Assembly (NCBI RefSeq): GCF_003350375.1
Contig: NZ_QQAR01000009.1
Location: forward strand, 62,001 to 126,000
DNA from: Flavobacterium sp. AG291
GTDB lineage: Bacteria; Bacteroidota; Bacteroidia; Flavobacteriales; Flavobacteriaceae
Direction of reading: 5' to 3'
DNA length: 64,000 nt
This document shows positions 8,334-16,367 of this stretch, in pieces; position 1 is the first letter of the stretch, and each line of letters begins with the position of its first letter. Position numbers and translations under genes: made by a program. Under the pieces are notes generated by a model. That model saw nothing but the letters and a program-made list of their open reading frames with translations, was not told the origin of the DNA and did no database searches.

Positions 8334-8577
8334 AATTTAGCTCGGCCAAATTAAAATAATATGTTTTGTCGCTGTTATTCTTTAATTTATAAGTAATGAT
8401 CGTTCTTGCCGTTTCTATTGGAACACCGTTAGCTTCTATATATTCATTGTGAAATTCTCCTTTCATGTCTTTACACTTTACTTCTTTCGTCAATATTTCA
8501 AGTTCGAAAGGACTGTCTTTATCCTGAGAATTGCATCCTGTCAGCAGGATACTAAGAACAATGATTATATTTTTCAT
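8287..8577 (-). pseudogene. 5' part of a frameshifted lipoprotein gene
   Basis: 96 codons. The N-terminus is a lipoprotein signal with lipobox (IIIVLSILLTGC, Cys14). A beta-rich stretch follows with YKLKNNSDKTYYFNLAELNF, then the frame ends at 8287-8289 inside the next ORF. This early end and the complementary downstream frame indicate a +1/-1 frameshift rather than two genes. The product would be an envelope lipoprotein of unknown role. It lies beside another broken gene and a palindromic repeat, so the segment from 7.0 to 8.6 kb appears to be under relaxed selection. Confidence 0.55.
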
Positions 8578-8968
8578 ATCGGTTTTGAATGATTGTAATC
8601 AAATATAATATATTTTTCTTACAAAATATCTCGTTTTATTCTGCATGCATACAAAAATCATCAAAAGTTGACGTTCTAAAAACAAAAATGTATTTATTTT
8701 CTTACTTTATTTTGGCGATTTTCTAACGGTTTCGTAAATTTAACATTCGACAAACCGCACATTTTTCCCGTTAAAATACTTCGTAAGGTAATCTTTGTAA
8801 CTCCCTTTGGTTGCAGTAGTTAGGGGAGATTCTTCTTCTTAAATTGTGACCTTAAGGTTATGTTAAAGTTAGGGGTGTTTATAACTAATTGATTATCAAC
8901 TATATTTTTTATCGTATATTTGCCTCGGTAATTTCATTAAGGTGACAGCTTATGAGAAAACAAAATAC
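8578..8968. other. 391-bp intergenic region
   Basis: AT-rich spacer between divergent genes. It holds the promoter for the lysozyme-like gene at its right end. I see no ORF, hairpin with a T-run, or riboswitch-like structure elsewhere in it. Confidence 0.5.
8889..8922 (+). promoter_or_regulatory. Promoter of the lysozyme-like gene
   Basis: TATATTTG at 8915-8922 matches the -7 consensus. A TTG at 8889-8891 lies 23 nt upstream as a weak -33. The predicted start of transcription is about 40 nt before the ATG at 8969. Confidence 0.5.
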
Positions 8969-9613
8969 ATGATAAAAAAATGGTCATACTTTTTAGGGTT
9001 AGCCCTATTCATCACGATTGTAAGCTCGGGCTTTAAAAAGACAGAAGCAAAACAATTTGGAAAGATCGAAGGATTTCACCTTGCTGAAGACGAGATCACG
9101 AATTACACAGTACCAACCATCGACGAGACTGCAAAAGTCGATTTTAACTTTCCGTTCACTGGAAAGTCTTACGTAGGATTTAAACAGGCGGTAGCCTTTA
9201 AAGAGTCTCAGGGACTCTACAAACTTGTAAACCGTTTCGGTTACATGGGTAAATACCAATTTGGTAAAAGTGCCCTTCGTGCTATAGGCATTAAAGATAC
9301 CAAGGCTTTTTTAAACAATCCTGCGCTTCAGGAAAAAGCATTTAAAGCCCTTCTTGCTAAAAACAAATGGGAACTTCGTAAAGAGATTCACCGTTTTGAT
9401 GGTAGGGTTATCAAAGGCGTTAAAATTACTGAATCAGGTTTATTGGCTGCAGCTCACCTTGCAGGAGCAGGTTCGGTTAAAAGTTTTTTGCACAGTAATG
9501 GAAACAAAGCTTTTAAAGACGGTTTCGGTACTTCGCTTAAAACATACATCAAAAAATTTGGTGGTTATGATACTTCAAACATAGTAGCGCAACAACAACC
9601 AAAGGTGATGTAA
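8969..9613 (+). CDS. Exported lysozyme-like (transglycosylase fold) protein
   Basis: 214 residues from ATG 8969. A GTG at 8942 would extend the N-terminus by nine residues, but the ATG gives a cleaner signal peptide (MIKKW then SYFLGLALFITIVSSG). The mature region contains AFKESQGLYKLVN (E79) and YMGKYQFGKSALRAIGI, which resemble the catalytic glutamate and GKYQFG segments of lysozyme-like peptidoglycan hydrolases. The region AAAHLAGAGSVKSFL is also typical of that fold. It probably cleaves or binds peptidoglycan in the periplasm. The exact family and activity are inferred from these motifs only. It is monocistronic, with its own promoter and terminator. Confidence 0.75.
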   Translation: MIKKWSYFLGLALFITIVSSGFKKTEAKQFGKIEGFHLAEDEITNYTVPTIDETAKVDFNFPFTGKSYVGFKQAVAFKESQGLYKLVNRFGYMGKYQFGKSALRAIGIKDTKAFLNNPALQEKAFKALLAKNKWELRKEIHRFDGRVIKGVKITESGLLAAAHLAGAGSVKSFLHSNGNKAFKDGFGTSLKTYIKKFGGYDTSNIVAQQQPKVM

Positions 9614-9645
9614 AATATAAAGCAACAAACAAACAAATAATGAGA

Positions 9646-9671
9646 AGGCCGCTTTTATAGCGGCTTTTTTT
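9646..9671 (+). terminator. Rho-independent terminator after the lysozyme-like gene
   Basis: GGCCGCT/AGCGGC stem with a short loop followed by seven T, 33 nt after the stop codon. Confidence 0.85.
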
Positions 9672-9729
9672 ATGGCTTTTCTTGTACTGAAACCTTTTAA
9701 TTAGTAAATTGGTAGTATAACCTATTTGT

Positions 9730-11040
9730 ATGACAAAGTTTAGTGAGATCTTTAACCTTCGTGAAGGAGAAGGTAACAGGATAAAGACACTCGAAGAAAT
9801 AAAAAGCAATATTTCGTTTAAAGGCGCTAATCTCTGGACACTGGCCTGTGCCATTATTATTGCATCGGTTGGTCTTAATGTAAATTCTACCGCGGTAATT
9901 ATTGGCGCGATGCTTATTTCGCCACTTATGGGGCCTATAGTCGGAGCCGGATTTGCCCTTGGTATCTATGATTTCGATTTGCTGAAAAAATCTCTTAGAA
10001 ACCTTCTTATTGCTACGGTTGTCAGTCTTGTGGTGTCTTCGCTTTACTTTTACCTTAGTCCGTTTAAAGATGTCCAGTCGGAACTTTTAGCACGTACCTC
10101 TCCTAATATTTACGATATACTCATTGCTTTTTTTGGAGGATTGGTTGGTGTTATTGCGGTTACCCGTACTGAAAAAGGAAATCCTATTCCCGGAGTTGCC
10201 ATAGCAACAGCTTTAATGCCGCCGTTGTGTACTGCAGGCTACGGTATAGCAACAGGGCAGTGGTCGTTTATGCTGGGTGCTTTTTACCTGTATTGCATCA
10301 ACTGTACCTTTATAGGTATTGCGACTTTTCTGATTGTAAAATACCTAAGGTATCCTGCTAAAGAGCAGGTAGATAAAAGCTGGCAAAAGAGGCTGAGGTT
10401 GTCTATTACAACTCTTACGCTTATTATGTTGGTTCCTAGCGCATGGTTAGCTTATTCGCTCTATCGCGAACAACAGTTTAAAAAGAATGCTGAGGCTTTT
10501 ATAAACAGTGAGTTTACCGAAAAAGGTTATACTGTGGTGTATAAGAAAACAGATTTTAAGTCTGCTCCAAAAAGAATTGAAGTAGCACTTCTTAGTAAAC
10601 GATTTACAAAAGAAGAGCTCAAATCACTTCAGGCGGATAAGGAAAAGAATAGTTATTTAAAAGGAGTGTATCTTCATATCAGGCAAGATAGCACCGACAG
10701 GTTTACAGCTTTGCGCAAGGATATAATGGATCAGATTAAGACAGGCGAGAGCCAGCTTAATGAAAAAGACCTTAAAATCCTGCAGCTTGAAAACAGGTTA
10801 AAAGAATACAGGTTGAGCTATGACGGTCTTTTTAAAGAAGCGTCTATCCTGTTTCCGGAAATAACCTCCTTGTCTGTGTCAAGGCAAAGGCTGGAAACCA
10901 AAGACAGTATTTTACCTATTAATGTTGCACTGTACAACAGCAATAAGGTGCTGATTCAGGCAGATAACGAACGCCTTAAAAAATGGCTTGAGCAAAGAAT
11001 AGGCGTAAAGGATGTTAAACTAATAAGAGTAACTGATTAA
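9730..11040 (+). CDS. DUF389 family membrane protein (TIGR00341-like)
   Basis: 436 residues. After a short N-terminal stretch comes the DUF389 core of about six hydrophobic helices (residues 35-240), with the conserved ISPLMGPIVGAGFALG and ATALMPPLCTAGYGIA glycine/proline-rich loops. The C-terminal 190 residues are soluble and partly coiled-coil. The family is widespread but its substrate is unknown; a channel or transporter role has been suggested. The stop codon lies in a TTAA that also provides the stop of nhaA on the other strand, so the two genes converge with a 4-bp overlap and no terminator between them. Confidence 0.9.
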   Translation: MTKFSEIFNLREGEGNRIKTLEEIKSNISFKGANLWTLACAIIIASVGLNVNSTAVIIGAMLISPLMGPIVGAGFALGIYDFDLLKKSLRNLLIATVVSLVVSSLYFYLSPFKDVQSELLARTSPNIYDILIAFFGGLVGVIAVTRTEKGNPIPGVAIATALMPPLCTAGYGIATGQWSFMLGAFYLYCINCTFIGIATFLIVKYLRYPAKEQVDKSWQKRLRLSITTLTLIMLVPSAWLAYSLYREQQFKKNAEAFINSEFTEKGYTVVYKKTDFKSAPKRIEVALLSKRFTKEELKSLQADKEKNSYLKGVYLHIRQDSTDRFTALRKDIMDQIKTGESQLNEKDLKILQLENRLKEYRLSYDGLFKEASILFPEITSLSVSRQRLETKDSILPINVALYNSNKVLIQADNERLKKWLEQRIGVKDVKLIRVTD

Positions 11041-12218
11041 GCGGCCTGTTTTTTCTTTTTATTGTAGCTGCTTAAAAGTGTATATCCTACAATTCCTGAT
11101 AGCACTGAAGCGATAAGGATAGCAAACTTTGCTTCCTGCTGTAAAGTAGCATCACTGAAAGATAAAAGAGCTATAAAAATTGACATCGTAAAGCCGATGC
11201 CTCCCAATAAACCCAGTCCGGCAATGTGCTTCCAGGTGGTTTCCTCGGGTAATTCCGCAACTTTCAATTTAACGGAAAGCCATGACATGAGGAATATGCC
11301 AATTGGTTTTCCTAAGAATAAACCTAGTACTATACCTAATCCAAGATTACTGGTTAAGCCGTTTACCATTCCTTCCTGAAAAGTGATGTTAGTATTTGCT
11401 ATGGCAAATATGGGCATAATAATATAATTCACTGGATTAGAAAGAGCGTGTTCCAGCTTTTCAAGTGGAGATTCTACATCATCTTCGGTAGTAGGAAGTG
11501 TAAGTGCAGTAAGTACACCGGCAATAGTGGCATGTATGCCGGAGTGGTGAATGAAATACCACATAACCATTCCCGGTAGTATATAAAACCAGATGTTTTT
11601 AAACCCGAAACGGTTAAAAGCTATTTGTAATGCAAACATTGCTCCGGCGAATGCCAGGTAATTTAAGTGCAATTCGGTAGAGTAGAAGATTGCTATTACA
11701 ATAATTGCCATGAGGTCATCTACGATGGCTAATGCCGCCAAAAATATTTTTAAGCCTGTTGGAACCCTGCTGCCCAATAAGGATAATATTCCCAGGGCAA
11801 AAGCAATATCAGTTGCCATAGGTATGCCCCATCCGTTTGCGGTAGCTGTACCTTCATTGAATAAAGTATAAATTATAGCAGGTACAATAACACCACCTAT
11901 AGCTGCCAATACCGGCAAAGTAGCATGTTTTATTGAAGAAAGCTCACCTTCAACGATTTCCCTTTTAATTTCAAGCCCTACCAACAGGAAAAATACCGCC
12001 ATAAGTCCGTCGTTTATCCATGTCAGGATGGAATAATCCAAATGTATGCCTGTAGTAGAGAAGCCAATTTCTGTATTTAGGAAATTTTGAAATCCTGTAG
12101 CGAAACTGGTGTTAGCTATTAATAGGGAAATTATAACGCATACTATAAGCAAAATACCTCCAAAAGAAGAAGATTCCGAAAAGCGTTTGAATATTTTAAG
12201 GTTGATGAGTTTTGCCAT
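11037..12218 (-). CDS. nhaA: Na+/H+ antiporter NhaA
   Basis: 393 residues, about 12 transmembrane helices. Typical NhaA motifs are present: FFLLVGLEIKREIVEGEL, the GIPMATDIAFALGIL helix with the paired aspartate region, and AALAIVDDLMAIIVIA, whose two adjacent aspartates bind the cation. The GGIGFTMSIFIALLSF segment near the C-terminus is also characteristic. The protein exports sodium in exchange for protons at the inner membrane, for pH and salt homeostasis. A TATATTTG box ends 5 nt before the ATG, so the message may be nearly leaderless. It converges with DUF389. Confidence 0.97.
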   Translation of the reverse strand: MAKLINLKIFKRFSESSSFGGILLIVCVIISLLIANTSFATGFQNFLNTEIGFSTTGIHLDYSILTWINDGLMAVFFLLVGLEIKREIVEGELSSIKHATLPVLAAIGGVIVPAIIYTLFNEGTATANGWGIPMATDIAFALGILSLLGSRVPTGLKIFLAALAIVDDLMAIIVIAIFYSTELHLNYLAFAGAMFALQIAFNRFGFKNIWFYILPGMVMWYFIHHSGIHATIAGVLTALTLPTTEDDVESPLEKLEHALSNPVNYIIMPIFAIANTNITFQEGMVNGLTSNLGLGIVLGLFLGKPIGIFLMSWLSVKLKVAELPEETTWKHIAGLGLLGGIGFTMSIFIALLSFSDATLQQEAKFAILIASVLSGIVGYTLLSSYNKKKKQAA

Positions 12219-12223
12219 AATTA

Positions 12224-12231
12224 CAAATATA
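12224..12231 (-). promoter_or_regulatory. -7 box of nhaA, 5 nt from the start codon
   Basis: Minus-strand TATATTTG, TAATT, then ATG. The match to TAnnTTTG is perfect. No -33 TTTG is obvious. The closeness to the ATG implies a very short or absent 5' leader. Confidence 0.55.
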
Positions 12232-12264
12232 CCAAAAATAGGTGTTTCGGCCTAGTTATATTGG

Positions 12265-13782
12265 TTATAAGTTCTCTATAGCTACCTTGTATGCCGGGTC
12301 TTCCGGAGTGTTAATTTCTATAATCGTTTCGGCTGTTTTTAATAGTTGTATACAGTCAGGGCTAAGGTGTTGAAGCCTTAATTTTTTTCCTGCTTTTTGG
12401 TACTTGGAAGCCAATGTGTTTAGTGCTTCTATAGCAGACATGTCCGATACACGGCTTTCCTTGAAGTCAATCACCACTTCCTGTGGATCGTTTTCAATGG
12501 TAAACTTCTCATTGAATGCCGTAACCGAACCAAAGAACAGCGGGCCGTATATTTCGTAATGTTTTACTCCGTTTTCATCAATATAGTGCCTTGCCCTGAT
12601 GCGTTTGGCGCTTTCCCAGGCAAATACTAATGCTGATATGATAACGCCAATTAATACCGCCAGTGCAAGATTGTGTAATACGATGGTAATTACAGCTACC
12701 AGTATCCCTGTGAAAATATCGGATTTTGGCATTTTGTTGATGATCCTGAAGCTTGCCCACTCAAATGTGCCAAAAGCTACCATGGCCATTACACCAACTA
12801 AGGCTGCCATGGGAACCATTCCTATTACCGGAGCACCAACTAGTATGATAAGTAGTATGGTCAGGGCAGCAATTATACCCGAAAGCCTTGCCCTTGACCC
12901 CGCCGAAAGGTTAACCAGCGTTTGTGCTATCATAGGGCAGCCACCCATCCCGAAAAAGAATCCATTAGCGATGTTTGCAGTTCCCTGTGCGATGCATTCG
13001 CGGTTGCTGTTGCCTCGGGTTCCGGTAATTTCGTCTACAAGGTTAAGGGTAAGCAGCCCTTCGGTTAAACCTACTGCCGCCATAATAAGTGCATAAGGCG
13101 CTATAATCTGTAAAGTCTCAAGATTAAACGCAATATCGGGTACATGAAAAGATGGGAAACCTCCCTGTACTGAAGCGATATCAGCAACGGTCTTGGTTTC
13201 GATACCAAAGCCAATCACAACCAAAAACACTACTACAATAGCCACCAGCGATGCCGGAACAGCCTTTGTGATTTTAGGGAAACCTACAACAATTGCAATT
13301 GTCAGGGCAATGAGGCCGAGCATTATGTATAAAGGTGAACCCGATAACCAACTGCCATCGGCTCCTTTTAACTGCTCTAATTGCGACATGAATATTACAA
13401 CCGCCAGTCCGTTTACGAAACCATACATTACCGGTTGTGGAACCAGGCGAATGAACTTCCCAAACTTAAATACTCCAACTAATATCTGAATTACTCCTGC
13501 TAATGCTACAGCAGCAAAAACATATTCCATGCCGTGCGATTTCATTAGGGCGATAAGAGTAATAACCGTTGCACCGGCACCTCCCGATACGAGTCCCGGT
13601 CTTCCACCTAAAACAGCAGTGACCAGTCCCATAATGAAAGCAGCATATAATCCAACTAATGGTGGAAATCCCGCCAGTATCGCAAAAGAAAGCGACTCGG
13701 GTATCATTGTCATGGCTACGGTAAGCCCGGCGAGTATTTCGTTTTTATAGTTTACTTTTTGGGAGAAGTCGAATAGTTTCAT
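12265..13782 (-). CDS. SulP family anion permease with STAS domain
   Basis: 505 residues. The SLC26/SulP transmembrane domain covers about residues 10-390 (AGLTVAMTMIPESLSFAILAG, GLYAAFIMGL, GGRPGLVSGGAGA). A cytoplasmic STAS domain follows at about 415-505 (VVIDFKESRVSDMSAIEALNTLA). Members move sulfate, bicarbonate or other anions, often with sodium or protons. Because it sits next to nhaA, sodium-coupled bicarbonate uptake is possible, but the substrate cannot be read from sequence. The gene has its own TAACTTTG -7 box within a 14-nt repeat upstream. Confidence 0.93.
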   Translation of the reverse strand: MKLFDFSQKVNYKNEILAGLTVAMTMIPESLSFAILAGFPPLVGLYAAFIMGLVTAVLGGRPGLVSGGAGATVITLIALMKSHGMEYVFAAVALAGVIQILVGVFKFGKFIRLVPQPVMYGFVNGLAVVIFMSQLEQLKGADGSWLSGSPLYIMLGLIALTIAIVVGFPKITKAVPASLVAIVVVFLVVIGFGIETKTVADIASVQGGFPSFHVPDIAFNLETLQIIAPYALIMAAVGLTEGLLTLNLVDEITGTRGNSNRECIAQGTANIANGFFFGMGGCPMIAQTLVNLSAGSRARLSGIIAALTILLIILVGAPVIGMVPMAALVGVMAMVAFGTFEWASFRIINKMPKSDIFTGILVAVITIVLHNLALAVLIGVIISALVFAWESAKRIRARHYIDENGVKHYEIYGPLFFGSVTAFNEKFTIENDPQEVVIDFKESRVSDMSAIEALNTLASKYQKAGKKLRLQHLSPDCIQLLKTAETIIEINTPEDPAYKVAIENL

Positions 13783-13834
13783 TTTAGAAGTTGCAAAGTT
13801 GCAGAGAAGCTAAGTCTCAAATTTTTTAGAATCG

Positions 13835-13842
13835 CAAAGTTA
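13835..13842 (-). promoter_or_regulatory. Candidate -7 box of the SulP gene, inside a short repeat
   Basis: Minus-strand TAACTTTG, part of the 14-nt string ACTTTGTAACTTTG that also forms the glmU-like gene promoter at 59377-59390. It lies about 52 nt from the SulP ATG. No well-spaced -33 is seen. Confidence 0.4.
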
Positions 13843-13884
13843 CAAAGTAGAAGTATGGATATAAAATAAAACCTTGACGTTGTA

Positions 13885-13892
13885 TATATTTG
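13885..13892 (+). promoter_or_regulatory. -7 box of chrA, 4 nt from the start codon
   Basis: TATATTTG, TTAC, then ATG at 13897. The match to the Bacteroidota -7 consensus is perfect. The transcript is probably leaderless or has a leader of only a few nucleotides. Confidence 0.55.
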
Positions 13893-13896
13893 TTAC

Positions 13897-15000
13897 ATGC
13901 AAATAGTAAATGAAATACTCAGCTTGTTCATTAGACTTGGTTTTACAGCTTTTGGCGGCCCTGCAGCACACATTGCGATGATGCGCCGTGAAGTAGTTGC
14001 CAAAAAACAATGGATGGACGATGGCCAGTTCCTGAATCTGGTAGGGCTTACCAATCTGATTCCCGGACCTAACAGTACAGAGCTTGCTATACACATTGGT
14101 AAAGAAAAAGGGGGTGCAAAAGGTTTAGTGATTGCGGGTATATGTTTTATATTGCCGGCTGTACTTATTACTATTGCTTTTGCCTGGATGTATAAGGAAT
14201 ATGGGACATTGCCTCAGGCAGAACCTTTTATTTATGGTGTGAGGGCTGTTGTTATTCCTGTGATACTTGTGGCGGTGTATCCATTAGCTAGGGCATCGCT
14301 AAAAAGTAACGGACTCATAGTTGTTGGTATTGCAGCTTTAGTACTTGCTTTTATTGGGATTAATGAAGTTTTTGTGATGTTTGGAGTGGGGCTTTTATAT
14401 CTAATCTACAATTTTATAAAAGCTAAAAAGGCAGTGGTTTCTGTTTTTCCGGTGCTTTTTTTTGCTCCGGTAAAAGCGGCTAGCAATTCAGGACTATTTT
14501 GGGTGTTTTTAAAAATAGGAGCGATATTGTATGGTAGCGGCTACGTACTTTTTGCCTTTATAGAAGATGAATTGGTTGCCAAAGGACTTTTGTCACGTGA
14601 ACAGCTAATGGATGCTATTTCCGTTGGGCAAATTACACCGGGACCTGTATTTTCATCCGTTACCTTTATCGGTTACCAAATAAATGGATTGATGGGGGCA
14701 ATGTTGTCCACACTTGGTGTATTTATACCTTCCTTTATTTTTGTAAGTCTTATAGGTTACTTCAAAGGTAAGTTGCTGAGATCAATTCTTTTTAAGGCAT
14801 TTTTAGATGCAATAAATGTGGCATCGGTTGCCATCATAGCTGTAGTTTGTCTTAAAATGGGACAAGAGGCATTAACGGACTGGCGAACAATAGCGATAGC
14901 GGTTTTAGGCTTTCTTATTTTGTGGTTTAGGCCATCACTAAACAGTGCTTATATTATATTGTTTGGCAGTATCTTTGGGTATTTATTAATGTATTTTTAG
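13897..15000 (+). CDS. chrA: ChrA-type chromate transporter (long-chain)
   Basis: 367 residues with two tandem homologous CHR membrane domains. Domain 1 (about 1-180) starts FIRLGFTAFGGPAAHIAMM and contains LTNLIPGPNSTELAIHIG. Domain 2 (about 195-367) has FLKIGAILYGSGYVLFAFIEDELV and ISVGQITPGPVFSSVTFIGY. This is the standard two-domain ChrA layout of about 370-400 residues. The family exports chromate or related oxyanions across the inner membrane. No chromate reductase or regulator is nearby, so a physiological oxyanion substrate is as likely as metal resistance. The ATG is supported by the immediately upstream -7 box. Confidence 0.93.
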   Translation: MQIVNEILSLFIRLGFTAFGGPAAHIAMMRREVVAKKQWMDDGQFLNLVGLTNLIPGPNSTELAIHIGKEKGGAKGLVIAGICFILPAVLITIAFAWMYKEYGTLPQAEPFIYGVRAVVIPVILVAVYPLARASLKSNGLIVVGIAALVLAFIGINEVFVMFGVGLLYLIYNFIKAKKAVVSVFPVLFFAPVKAASNSGLFWVFLKIGAILYGSGYVLFAFIEDELVAKGLLSREQLMDAISVGQITPGPVFSSVTFIGYQINGLMGAMLSTLGVFIPSFIFVSLIGYFKGKLLRSILFKAFLDAINVASVAIIAVVCLKMGQEALTDWRTIAIAVLGFLILWFRPSLNSAYIILFGSIFGYLLMYF

Positions 15001-15022
15001 GTACATATAAAACCTTATCACC

Positions 15023-15739
15023 TTAAAACCTATGCACAATAAAAATACACGGCCTGTTGTGCAGGTCTATCTTTTCCTTTTTCCACTGGGCAATGGTCTT
15101 GGTCTTGATGTATTCGGTAGGCAGGGTAATATCTGCAGCAATACACAGGTGGGTGTTCGGCTGAAGCGTGTTCAGTATATCCTCCATCAGCTTGTTGTTG
15201 CGGTAAGGTGTTTCAATAAACAATTGCGACTGGCTTTTATCGTGTGAAAGCTTTTCGAAATTCTTCAATGCACTTTTCTTGTCCGACTTATCAATTGGTA
15301 GGTAGCCGTTAAAAGCAAAGCTTTGCCCGTTCATTCCGCTGGCCATAATTGCCAATAGGATAGAAGAGGGGCCAACCAGTGGTACCACCTGAATTCCTTT
15401 TTCGTGGGCGATCTTAACGATAGCTGCACCGGGATCGGCAACACCGGGACAACCGGCCTCACTCATCAGGCCAACATTCTTTCCTTCTATACAGGGTTGT
15501 ATGAACGATAAATGGTCTGCGGCATCGGTATGCTTATTAAGGACAGATAATTTTAGATCAGGCTGTTTTTTGGTAGGAAGTATCGCCTTGATGAAACGGC
15601 GTGCTGTTTTCTCGTTCTCTACAATATAATGGTCTATGAACTCAATAGATCGTGCTACGGTATCGGGTAAAACCAGTTTCGGGTCGGCATCATCGCCTAG
15701 GGGTACGGGTAATAGATATAGCTTGCCTGTTGGGTTCAT
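15023..15739 (-). CDS. RsmI-like SAM-dependent methyltransferase (tetrapyrrole methylase fold)
   Basis: 238 residues from ATG 15739; an upstream in-frame ATG (15757) would add six residues that do not fit the family start. The N-terminus GKLYLLPVPLGDDA corresponds to the SAM-binding LYVVPTPIGN segment of RsmI. The motifs LMSEAGCPGVADPGA and VPLVGPSSILLAIMASGMNG match the second and third conserved blocks. Genuine RsmI 2'-O-methylates C1402 of 16S rRNA. This is the divergent flavobacterial paralogue type, so the rRNA target is an inference. The gene lies downstream of the dnaA/phosphatase pair, separated by a dispersed repeat. Confidence 0.85.
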   Translation of the reverse strand: MNPTGKLYLLPVPLGDDADPKLVLPDTVARSIEFIDHYIVENEKTARRFIKAILPTKKQPDLKLSVLNKHTDAADHLSFIQPCIEGKNVGLMSEAGCPGVADPGAAIVKIAHEKGIQVVPLVGPSSILLAIMASGMNGQSFAFNGYLPIDKSDKKSALKNFEKLSHDKSQSQLFIETPYRNNKLMEDILNTLQPNTHLCIAADITLPTEYIKTKTIAQWKKEKIDLHNRPCIFIVHRF

Positions 15740-15800
15740 AATTCTGTAATTTAGCATGAATTAATATGTGTACAAAGGTAGGTTATTCAGTCGGGTTTTT

Positions 15801-15887
15801 GTCATTCTGAGCGAAGTGCAACGGAGTCGAAGAATCTTAGAGTATGAATGAGATTGCCGCGCTTCATTGCATTGCGCTCGCAATGAC
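15801..15887. repeat. Dispersed GTCATT...AATGAC palindromic repeat
   Basis: Starts GTCATTCTGAGCGAAG, contains GTCGAAGAATCTTAG, and ends TTGCGCTCGCAATGAC, so the ends pair as inverted repeats. This is the GTCATTGCGAGCGAAG-type intergenic repeat that recurs in many Bacteroidota genomes. It could also terminate transcription of the leftward phosphatase gene. Confidence 0.75.
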
Positions 15888-15899
15888 AAAAAGTAAGCA

Positions 15900-16367
15900 T
15901 TAAGAATACTCCTTCAAAAGTTTACCGGCTACGATCTCACAGGCTTCATCAAGCATATCATATACATTGTCAAAACCTTCAGGGCCACCGTAGTAAGGGT
16001 CAGGTACATTAACGTTTTTACCGGGATGCACCTCGTTCATCATCAGTTTTACTTTGGCTTTCGCCGAAGCATTCGGAGCCAGCTTTTGTACATCACTCAG
16101 GTTAGAGGTGTCCATTACATAGATATGGTCGAATTCTGTAAAGTCAGAAACTTTTATCTGGCGTGCTTTCTGGCAACTGATGTCGAGTCCGCGGTTCTTT
16201 GCGGTAGCAACAGAACGTTTGTCCGGACCTTCCCCGGCGTGCCAGTTGCCTGTTCCGGCAGAATCCACGATAAAATCGCCCGCAGGCAATTTAGACTGCA
16301 GGATACCTTCTGCCAATGGAGAACGACAAATGTTTCCCAGGCACACCATTAAAATCTTAACGGGCAT
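15900..16367 (-). CDS. Low-molecular-weight protein tyrosine phosphatase
   Basis: 155 residues, one LMW-PTP domain. The P-loop is VCLGNICRSP with nucleophile C9 and R15, matching C(X)5R. The DPYYGG motif in the C-terminal third carries the general-acid aspartate. In other bacteria such enzymes dephosphorylate BY-kinases in exopolysaccharide export or act on phosphorylated arginine or tyrosine proteins. Its start overlaps the stop of dnaA by one base (TAATG), so translation is coupled to dnaA. No BY-kinase is in the window, so the partner is unknown. Confidence 0.95.
   Translation of the reverse strand: MPVKILMVCLGNICRSPLAEGILQSKLPAGDFIVDSAGTGNWHAGEGPDKRSVATAKNRGLDISCQKARQIKVSDFTEFDHIYVMDTSNLSDVQKLAPNASAKAKVKLMMNEVHPGKNVNVPDPYYGGPEGFDNVYDMLDEACEIVAGKLLKEYS

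Noticed and set aside
12578..13750. Antisense ORFs over the SulP gene
   Set aside because: They arise from the low stop density opposite a hydrophobic coding sequence and have unlikely protein composition.
13897..15000. Heavy-metal resistance island
   Set aside because: Only chrA is present; NhaA, SulP and DUF389 are common core genes, and no reductase, ATPase or metal regulator is nearby.
15801..15887. CRISPR-like or IS remnant
   Set aside because: A single palindromic dispersed repeat; no spacers, direct-repeat array or transposase.
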